Shown: positions 44,835 through 53,241 of the stretch, piece after piece
Numbering within the stretch: position 1 is the stretch's first letter
Layout of the letters: each line of letters begins with the position of its first letter
DNA from: Perkinsus olseni
Taxonomy: Eukaryota; Perkinsozoa; Perkinsida; Perkinsidae
Direction: 5' to 3'
Length of the DNA stretch: 64,000 nucleotides
NCBI GenBank assembly: GCA_013115135.1
Contig: JABANP010000198.1
Coordinates: 25,349 to 89,348, forward strand
Position numbers and translations under genes: made by a program
The notes under the pieces: generated by a model
The model's input: only the letters and a program-made list of their open reading frames with translations
Told to the model about the DNA's origin: nothing
Databases searched by the model: none

Positions 44835-45389
44835 TAATGGCCAACTTTTTGACAGCATGACAGCGAGAGATTTCCATATCGGTTTGCTGTGAAGTAGCAG
44901 CCAAGACTCAGCTGCTGAGTACTCTTGCCTCGCCGATTCCATTTAATATAGGATAATGCTGTGGGCCGAGGATGGCATCCGGCATATTATCCCTTTAGTT
45001 GCGACATCTTGCCAGTAACTGTGACGTTGCGTAAGCAGTTGGACACAAGGAAGGCTCCTTTGCGCATCCGCACGGTCTCGTGTTGGTCAATTGCGGTACG
45101 TATCAACATAACATCTCAGGGGAGACAGTTGAGTACTTCGATTCTTTAGGCACTGCAAGTTGTAGCCCACAATACATTCGTTAACGATTGTTATGGTACG
45201 ATGGGCACTCGGGAACATCCCCTCAGTGAGGGGTGGACGAGAGGCCCTCACCCTGGAGGCCCTATGATTCGCACGCGTTGTTCATGATGAAATTTTCACA
45301 TGGTTATGTTGCATTTCTGCCGATAGCTGATTATTGTCAACCAACCACAGGTGATCTGACACTGAAGGAGGACATTGATCCGACTCAGT

Positions 45390-47460
45390 TTGAGCTGGAA
45401 CATTCGGACTCAGGAAAGAAGTCCGCGCAGAGGGCCCCAGTGAGGACTCATCGCACCATGAATCCTGCAGACTTCCCCCGCGACCTACACCGAGCTACCA
45501 CTTGGCCCGGGATGATATGATTTTATTGCTCAAGATATTATCAAGATTATTGCCTGTCAATATTATACGACGTTACACTGCATACGCGCATTTCCCGCAA
45601 AAAAGTCAGCTTGGAAAAAGACTCGTTAGCTTGGCTAACTTAGCTATGTGCTCATCATCTTGCGTTGCAACAATGGCGAAGCTACACTGTTACTGCAACG
45701 GACGCCCTTGGCGGAGAAGTAGCCCAGTCCTGTGTTGACCGAGCGACCAGTGATTCGTTCAATCCCCATAAATTACCGCAGAAAGACCAGACTTCGACTT
45801 GTAGTCAATCCAGCTGATTCTATCAAGTGCATAGCTGCGCTTGGGGAAGCCCCAAATCGCCCACATGATGTGAAGCCCATAAGACTCAAGGCTACGTGAG
45901 TTACCGTCCCTAGCTCCTCCCGAGAGCAGCACCGAAGACAGAGCCTCTGTCACAGAGGCCTGTGAATTACACAGTTCATATTAACGCTCAAGACTCTAAG
46001 AGGTGTGGTGAAGGGTATATCACTTAAGCCTAGTAGAGCGGCATGTACAGTAACTCAGTACAGTGTGGCTATTCGAGACGGGGCTCAAAGAGTGGTAAAA
46101 AACCGGACTCGAGAGGAGCCGATCGATGATGATATTCTCTAATAGAGAATCTCTAGCGTAGATTACGCTGCGCAATCTAGCCTAGCGTAAGTTCTAGGCT
46201 AGAACGCATACTCATGCACGCGAGTGCAACAATGCAAATAAAGTCAGCCGGTTATTTCTAGTAATATCTATACCCTCATGCTGAGCCCGACCATCACTCA
46301 GATTTCCGGCCAAACTGTATTGTTAACATCTGCTGCCGATCTGCTCATGCTCAGAATCTGAACCTCAGATTAGTCGAACGGTGGCGCGTGACCATCCGTC
46401 GCATAGTGTTGTGTTCCACGTGTGAGTAAGAAGACTACATCACTGGCATGTCTCAATTATTCTTTCCGTATCGACTCGACTGAATAGCGGGTAATGTGCT
46501 TCGAAGGGTCTCGTGCTGTGTGTGCTACAGGCAATCACCCGCCTTGCTCTGTCTCCAGGAAGGTTGCGAAAAGGCTTGTCACTTGGTCCAACCTCTGCGA
46601 CAAGTTGATGCGTGCGAGTGACTTCTCATACCGTGACGCGATCGATATTGATGCGAGTTGAGCTTAGACTGGAGCTGAGAGAATCTTCCGCGGTTTCGCA
46701 TCGGCTGCAGGAATGCACAATAGGACGGCACTGCAAGCTTGTGTTCTGAACAGCTCAGGCTAGGCCCTGAGCGTCGCTCAGGAGCTCAGGGAGCGATCAT
46801 ATTGCATTCAGTTGCAGTGTACGTAATAGACTCCTATTTTCACGCAGAGCGGCCCTCAAGGCTGATCCAACACAAGACTGCGCGTCGGGGGAGATCATGG
46901 GGAGTGTCGACTGAGTTTATTGCAGGTTATCATTAATATGGCTAAGACCTACCTCTCCCTGATCACTATTTTCTGGTTCGCCCTGCTATATGGCCCCCCG
47001 CAGTGCGAAGCCCAACTCCGTGGCCTGCACTCCTCATCATATGAATGTGGTGCAGATGTGTGCGGCAAGCCATGCCCTTCCGGCGAGAAGTGCTTGCTGC
47101 ATTGGAATGGTCAATGCTTTTGTTCCAGACCCTGAGGATTCCTCAATGAGGAAGGGTCTTCAACGATGGGCCCTTTTTGAACACTAATATTCCAAGGTAC
47201 CAACAATCCCAGGAGATGGCATTTCAACATGCCCATCTTTTTATAAATCTCCGTGGTTCTGTCCTATGAACACTACTATAACGGTCAGATGAGCATCCCG
47301 CAGTAGACTCTGATTACGATTGGAAGCTTTGAATGAGCGTCTCGGTAGTGTCGCTGGTTTGCGTTGAGTATGAGGGCGGCAACATTTCGAGCCGTTGAAT
47401 CTACGAATGGAAAGCCAAACTGCGAGGCTCTGGTAGATCGACGGGTCCAGAATAACAGCA
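45390..47460 (+). repeat. Tandem-duplicated block, unit 2
   Basis: Homologous in order to 42840-44620 (see that entry) and carries family copy 9. An R1 fragment (46048-46120) is inserted here and absent from unit 1. Confidence 0.7.
46938..47135 (+). CDS. Small secreted Cys-rich protein, family copy 9
   Basis: 65 residues. Signal MAKTYLSLITIFWFALLYG, then PPQCEAQLRGL (Glu replaces the usual Asp) and mature ECGADVCGKPCPSGEKCLLHW...QCFCSRP. Six cysteines at C-x4-C-x3-C-x5-C-x7-C-x-C. The in-frame ATG 18 nt upstream lies in the conserved leader (CAGGTTATCATTAAT), so I start at 46938. A TTCCTCAATGAGGAA hairpin follows the stop closely. Confidence 0.85.
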   Translation: MAKTYLSLITIFWFALLYGPPQCEAQLRGLHSSSYECGADVCGKPCPSGEKCLLHWNGQCFCSRP

Positions 47461-47629
47461 CCCCGGCTGAGCCGAAGTCGACGTTGCGTAGAGACGCAGT
47501 AGAGGAGGCTAAACGTATGGCTTGAAACGAGAAATGCAAATCGGCAACTCCTTGGTCTCGAACTCGCCGACCCTCAGTTTGTGTGTTGCCGATCGCAGGG
47601 ACCTCGATCAGCCGGACTGATTGACTGAA

Positions 47630-47700
47630 GATCAGTCAGCTGATTCAGTGAGTGAATCAGTCGACAGGGCTCATTCAGTCCTGTCGGATCCCGGGCTGCC
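47630..47700. repeat. Cluster of nested short palindromes
   Basis: Successive inverted repeats (GACTGA...TCAGTC, CTGATTCA...TGAATCAG, CGACAGG...CCTGTCG) occupy this stretch back to back. No ORF. Confidence 0.6.
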
Positions 47701-47949
47701 CGAGCATTAATATTTGATGAAACACGTTACCTTTAGCATGCAGTTGGTGCCTGCCAGGCACTGCCCGGCGTTCTTGGAAAACTTGCGTTGTATTCAAAGT
47801 ACAGAAACGATTGCATTCGCAGCATTCGTGCATGAGCAATACTCATAACCTAGAACGCATACTCACTGAGGCCAAAGCGCACGCTAGGCTAGGATTACGC
47901 TATAGCTTCTCATTGTCGACCAGCTCTTCTCGAGTCCGGTTTTGCATTT

Positions 47950-48190
47950 CTTCGAGCCTCTCAAATAGCCACACATGCAGTACAACTCAGTATGGTGTGG
48001 CTATTTGAGAGGGGGCTCAATTTAGGAGAAAACTGGTCTCTTTTAGTATTTGGGGTGAACGTATGATCAATAGTACGACGAGGAATGCACGTGTTTGCTG
48101 GGATGAACGCACGTACAGCGAGCAAGGTTGCCCACCTTAGGTGGGTACGCAGTAGCAAAGGACGTAGTTGCCACTATAGTGAATAGCAGC
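47950..48190 (+). repeat. Dispersed repeat R1 with inverted head duplication
   Basis: The R1 head occurs twice here in opposite orientation: CTCTCAAATAGCCACAC, then 20 nt later GTGTGGCTATTTGAGAG, giving a 17-bp inverted repeat. The second head leads into a full R1 body (GTGAACGTATG, CGACGAGGAATGCACGTGTT, GCACGTACAGCGAGCA, GCCACTATAGTG). Confidence 0.7.
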
Positions 48191-48578
48191 AAAACCCTCA
48201 CGTGTACCATGGCGGAAGCTGTGAATCACAGCTATCGCTGCAAGTAGGCCACTTCGTAGGCGAAGTACACGCGAATTCTGGGTGCCGAACCAGATCCCGG
48301 GGATCTGATCCCCGGAGGCACTTCCTTGGAACTTGTCCCTTCTCCTTGAATTGTGGGAATACCCCACCCTAAAGTCAAGCCGGGTCTGACTGGCCCGGAC
48401 GTTAAACGTTCAATTCGCTAGCAACGTTAGCGGATAGCTTAGCGTAGCGATGCACGCCGATGCCACGCAGGTTTCTGATTTCCCCTTCTGGGTGCCCACT
48501 CAGCGCATGCTACGTTTGAGGAGTCACGACCCTTGTCGAGGGCTCGATGAGCCTTGCACACCAAGCATCTGTGCTATG

Positions 48579-48599
48579 TTCTTCTTCTTCTTCTTCTTC
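48579..48599 (+). repeat. (TTC)7 microsatellite
   Basis: Seven perfect TTC units upstream of the aspartyl protease gene. Confidence 0.95.
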
Positions 48600-48860
48600 A
48601 TTCAAGCAGGATGGGTAGTAATGTCGTTCAGTCGCTATGACTAGTAATGCAAACTTCATGCGTGCGTGGGGCCCACCCGTTGGGCTCGCACCGCGGGAAA
48701 CGATCGATTACCGCATAGCTGAAGAGAGGCTAAGCTGGATACATCACGTTCGCTTTTGCCTCACATTGATTTTAAGCTCCGAGTTTAGTTTTATATGTAC
48801 CTGTGCATCTTGGGATGTGCTGCGCGTATACAGCATACTGTCACTTGTATTAGAGGTTCC

Positions 48861-49874
48861 ATGCCCCGAGTCTTGCCGATGCGTCGAAGTCTCCTCCTTT
48901 CCACGTTAACCTGGTGGGGTATCCTGCAGGAGAGCTATGGCCAAGTATTGAGGCAACTTATCAGACGCACGACGCTTGACTATAACGTTCCCAGACTCTA
49001 CGCTCATGTGGTTGTCGATAACCAACAGATCTGTGCTCAAGTCGACACAGGAAGCCCTGAGCTAACTGTCATCTGGAAGGACTGGTATGAGCATGTTACT
49101 CGCCCTGGCAGCTGCACTACTCTTCAAATGGGTTGCTACACTTGTCCGAAAGGTTGCGACTCCAAGCCAACTATAAAAATTACATATGGTTTTAAGGAGG
49201 TCAGCGTTTTTCCATGGCAAGGATCAGTGCAGTTGGGTGATACGGTGGTTGGCAAGCTCGGTTTCGGTGTGATCAAGGGTCAGAAGCCCCCGCCTCCGTC
49301 GCGGAATGCCGCTAACATTCTCGGCCTATCGCCTGATGCCTCCAAGCTTCCCTCGGTGCTAACGCAGTTGTACGGACAGTCTAAGGTGTCCAGTCCAACG
49401 TTCGCTCTTTACTTGAGCCGACCCTCAGCGGGAAGCTTCGAGTCCAGCGGAGAGCTCCTGCTGGGCGGAGGAGACGACACGTTGTACGTGAAGCCTCTGA
49501 GATTTGTGAGGTTCAGTAAGCCAGCGGTACTAGAAGTCAAACTCGACTCACTAAAAGTCGGTAATGGTCCCTCTGTTGCTCGAATCAATCAGGATCTACT
49601 CATCGACACTGGTACTAACTTCGTCTTGGTGCCCTCTAAGTACATCGACTCGTTGTTAAGTTCGATACAAGCCGAGGCCTCGAAGACTGCCGGCAGAACT
49701 GTTAAGTTCACGTTTGCCCCCGCAAGCAAAGTGTATCTTTTCGACTGCGCTGACGCAGCATTTCTACCAACAATAACATTTGCCTTGGGGGCTGTTGGGG
49801 AAGTGCAGCTGACTATGGATCACGCTGCCTACTATCATAATTTAATGAATCAATGCTACTGTATATCGATATAG
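48861..49874 (+). CDS. Pepsin-like aspartyl protease, C-terminal frame broken
   Basis: A1-type aspartyl protease. From the ATG at 48861 the product has a signal peptide (MRRSLLLSTLTWWGILQESYG), then AQVDTGSPEL with the first catalytic Asp and LLIDTGTNFVLVP with the second, about 187 residues apart as usual for the family. Other A1 features are the flap-region ITYGFKEVS, ILGLSPDASKLPS and a LLLGGGDD step. The open frame stops at 49874 just after MNQCYCISI. The typical family ending (TLYGNYLEFQ...RLGIAKLK) follows in another frame to TAG 49979-49981. The frames meet at TGTATATCGATATAG, as though AT had been gained. Upstream in-frame Met at 48795 is possible. Likely secreted or vacuolar peptidase, possibly inactivated. 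Confidence 0.85.
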   Translation: MPRVLPMRRSLLLSTLTWWGILQESYGQVLRQLIRRTTLDYNVPRLYAHVVVDNQQICAQVDTGSPELTVIWKDWYEHVTRPGSCTTLQMGCYTCPKGCDSKPTIKITYGFKEVSVFPWQGSVQLGDTVVGKLGFGVIKGQKPPPPSRNAANILGLSPDASKLPSVLTQLYGQSKVSSPTFALYLSRPSAGSFESSGELLLGGGDDTLYVKPLRFVRFSKPAVLEVKLDSLKVGNGPSVARINQDLLIDTGTNFVLVPSKYIDSLLSSIQAEASKTAGRTVKFTFAPASKVYLFDCADAAFLPTITFALGAVGEVQLTMDHAAYYHNLMNQCYCISI

Positions 49875-49981
49875 TTCCTGCTGAAGACAATGACTGGGTA
49901 TTACCTGACAAGACGCTCTACGGTAACTACTTGGAGTTCCAACCGCAGAACGCTAGACTCGGCATAGCCAAGTTGAAGTAG
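49860..49981 (+). pseudogene. Out-of-frame C-terminal end of the aspartyl protease
   Basis: Frame reading IDIVPAEDNDWVLPD, then TLYGNYLEFQPQNARLGIAK and LK, to TAG at 49979. This is the normal last beta-strand region of an A1 protease and is displaced by 2 nt from the main frame. Splicing out GTATATCGATATAG (14 nt) would restore the frame but is far shorter than any intron seen here. Confidence 0.7.
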
Positions 49982-49999
49982 TGATGAAGCGACTCGGGA

Positions 50000-51500
50000 G
50001 ATAAGCTGTTATATGCTGAAGAATATATTGTCAGCAGCTACCCATTTCCGCAGAGAGGTTCGCTTGCTGGAGCATTTATTATCAACAGACGGTTTCGCTC
50101 GCTGGAGCGTTTATCATCGACACCTTTTTTCTATCTCAATATGTATCGTTTGCTGGAGCCGTCATCGCCGATAACCAACGAGCGATTCAAGTTGGAATTG
50201 GATTTGTGTCGGCAAGATTAAATCAATTTAACAAAAAACGGTCAACTCGGGACCCAACCGAGTCGTCCATCTCGAGTGATTGGATTGACGCGCGGGCCTC
50301 GTGAATGAATTTCTTGAGGCGGTGTTACCCATCATACCCATATTTTCATCCACCGTTCAACTCGTGCATTCTCACCTCGCCCACGGAAATTCGATTCAGC
50401 GCTATTTCATCAGGCTCATTTGATCCATCAGAGAACGCTCAAAAAACCACCCCCGGTGGTTCCCTTTCATTGAATGGCATTCAAGTAATGGATTTCATGT
50501 CAGCCATTTTTATCAGAGACAGTTGATTTTGCTTAAGATCGTGCCGCTGATCGAATTCTCAGACACCTTGACTAATGATTACGATCGTGATTTGATTGAT
50601 GATCGCTATCACAATTTGTGATTCACAAATCATTGATCACAATCATCGATCATTGCTCCGGCTAATGGGCCACTTATCAGAATCACTCATCATGCATCTC
50701 AATCAGATTTGAGTAATCTCTATCAGCCTGATAGTATTGATCAACTCAGCACTTAATGGTCGCGAAAACTTCAACAAATCACTTCACACGCTGAAGTTCA
50801 GCGTCACGGAAGTTAAGAAGATACATTAATTAATGTACGGAAGTCCAAGATGATTGCGATGAGGATATAAAGTTAGCATTGTTAACGGTTGCGCAAAAGC
50901 ATCAATGCGCGTAGGCTGTCCCCAGCTGAACGAGATCGTCTCACCCTGCTTAAACTTCCAGCTAAGCTGCTTGCATACGAGACAAGAGCACGGCCACGGT
51001 CCTCAGAATTGGAATAGCACTAGTCTCGAGTGTTCTCCAATACTCAGTCATTTGATCCATCAGAGAGGTGAGAAACGGTAACGCGTGATCCTTCACTGCA
51101 TAGGGCCTGACGCCCCGGACGCCCCGGATACACTGTCTCCAAAGGAGACTGTCCATGCGGATTCCCAGCCACCAGAGATCGCAGCCGAAGGGAAATAGCA
51201 GGTAATCGTGAATCGTGAATAGCAAGTAATGAACCTCGAAGAGCCTCATGCTCCGAGTGCTGCAAAGCAATCACCAGAGTTGCTCTGTCCGTTGATTCTC
51301 TATGACAGGTGGAACTAGTTGAGGCGTACGTGTGACACCGCAGGCCGTGACGCGGAGATATTAATGCAGGTTGAGCCGAGATTGAAGCTGAGAGAATCCT
51401 CCGCGGTCTTGCCTAAGCTGCAGGAAAAGCTAACAGGACGGCACTGTAGCCTTGTGTTCTGAGCCACTCAGGCTCAGTTCTAATCTATCATATTGCATTC
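50000..51500. other. Gene-poor, hairpin-rich stretch
   Basis: No gene. 50560-50660 is dense in GATCATTGAT-type palindromes. After about 51220 the sequence becomes homologous to the tandem block units 1 and 2. Confidence 0.5.
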
Positions 51501-52060
51501 AGTAGCAGTGTAGACAGTAGACCGCCATTTCTATACTGAGCGGCCTACTGTTCAGAGAGATTGAGCCTCAATCATTGAGGGGATTATCGACTTTCCGTTA
51601 CAGGTTATCATTAATATGTTTAAGACCTACCTCTCCCTTTTCTGGTTCGTTCTGCTATCTGCTCCCCTGCAGTGCGATGCCCGACTCCGTGCGTTGTACT
51701 CTCCATCGTATGAATGCCCTGCAGGTGCCTGCGACAAGCCATGCCTCTCCGACGAGAAGTGCATGATACATTGGAATGCTCAATGCTTTTGTTCCAGACC
51801 CTGACGAGGGGATTCTCTTTGAACACTAATATTCGAAGGTACCATCAATTCCAGGAGGTGACGTTTCAACATGCCCTTTTCTTATAAATCTACGTGGTTC
51901 GGTCCTTCGAATGCTACTATTATTTTAACGGCCAAATGGTTATCTCCCGGTAGACTCCCATCAGGATGGGGCTCATTAAGCTCGTCTCTGTAGTGCTGCC
52001 GCTTTGCGTTGAGCATGAGGGTACCAACGTTTCGAAACGTGGAATTTAGTGAATCGCCTT
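51240..52060 (+). repeat. Tandem-duplicated block, unit 3 (partial)
   Basis: Aligns to the second halves of units 1 and 2 (43690-44600 and 46470-47440): TTGCTCTGTC, GAGAATCCTCCGCGGTCTTGC, TATTGCATTCAGT.GCAGTGTA, the Cys-rich gene, GTGGTTC.GTCCTT and the GTAGTG.TGC segment. Confidence 0.7.
51616..51804 (+). CDS. Small secreted Cys-rich protein, family copy 10
   Basis: 62 residues. Signal MFKTYLSLFWFVLLSA, three residues shorter than the others by an in-frame deletion of LIT or its equivalent, then PLQCDARLRALYS and a mature module almost identical to copy 7 (two differences: NA for NS, CSRP for CSGP). Leader GTTACAGGTTATCATTAAT precedes the ATG. The shortened hydrophobic core still looks adequate for secretion. 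Confidence 0.82.
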   Translation: MFKTYLSLFWFVLLSAPLQCDARLRALYSPSYECPAGACDKPCLSDEKCMIHWNAQCFCSRP

Positions 52061-52069
52061 GGCCCACCT

Positions 52070-53240
52070 CGATCCTTTACCGTGAGTCTGACCTTCTTTC
52101 GTACTCTGATTACCCCCAAGAGCCGCTACTCCCAGCCCACAATCCTTCGCGTCCTCATTGAGCGCCTTTGCAAATCGTGACGATTTAATCGTCATGCGGA
52201 TGGGTCTCTTCGAACAACGAAGCCAGTTACCGGACTTGCCAGTGACGATGGGAAGATTCTTGGTCCAAGAGTCAATTCATAGAGACTTCAATTCATACTC
52301 AGGTCGACTGAAAAAATCCTCTCCAAGCGCCAAAACAGCATCCATCTGCAACGTAAAATGTCCGAAACTGCAATATGGGTCATACTATATTATGACCAGA
52401 ACTTCTGATGCATAGGATCATCGTGGGCCGCTGTGCCGCTCTACGATGTACTACGATTGCAGACGAGGGAGTTGGCGGGCGCCAGTGAAACCTTCAGTCC
52501 AACGCTCGTGACTTCGTTCAGTGTCTGCGGCAAAGAAAGCCGAGTTGATGCGCACCACTGGTGCGGCCACAGCGTGCCCTTTCGAGACAGGGCTCAAAGA
52601 AGTTCAAAACCGGGATTGAGAGTAATCGACGGATATCACCGCTAATTAGCAGGTACCACTCGGTTCAGTCCTACTCATTGAGTAGTCTAAGCTGAAGCTA
52701 TGCTAAGTGGCAGTAGACGGAGGATTGGATTCCAGGAGGCAAAACTCGGGTGTTTTGTTCTCAATCAGTAGCCAGTCTCGTAATATAGCAGAACATCATA
52801 ATTACAGTACTTGCTTGCTGAATTCAGGTGTAGGTGATTCTTCAACCGTCTTGAGTTGCAACGTCAATGATTCCACAACAGACCCATCATCAGCTGGTGC
52901 GGGTACAGAACAGAGGGATGATAACCAACCTCGAACTCTGAATCAGAGTTCGACGCCATTGCTTAACACTACTTCAAGGCCGTCAGATGGTAGAAGCTTC
53001 TAGTGGCAGGTGTAGGGTTATGTCGCGCAGTCCAAAAATGAGGCCACAGAATCACACTGAGAGTGAGCCCGAGAGTGCCTAATGAGGTCGTTTTCACCCG
53101 TTGACAGGAGCGACAAATCTCGGAATGCTAGTGGTATGGTTGATGGGTATCACTGCCAACCACCCGGGTTCGATTTCACGTACTACAAACACAACTCATA
53201 GTTCCCATTACTGTATCATGCAGGCTGAGAAACATTACAG
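52070..53240. other. No gene seen; R1 fragment
   Basis: No supported gene. 52575-52620 resembles the R1 head (CGAGACAGGGCTCAAAG, then AAACCGGGATTGAG). A near B-box (GGGTTCGATTTC) lies at about 53167. Confidence 0.45.
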
Positions 53241-53241
53241 T

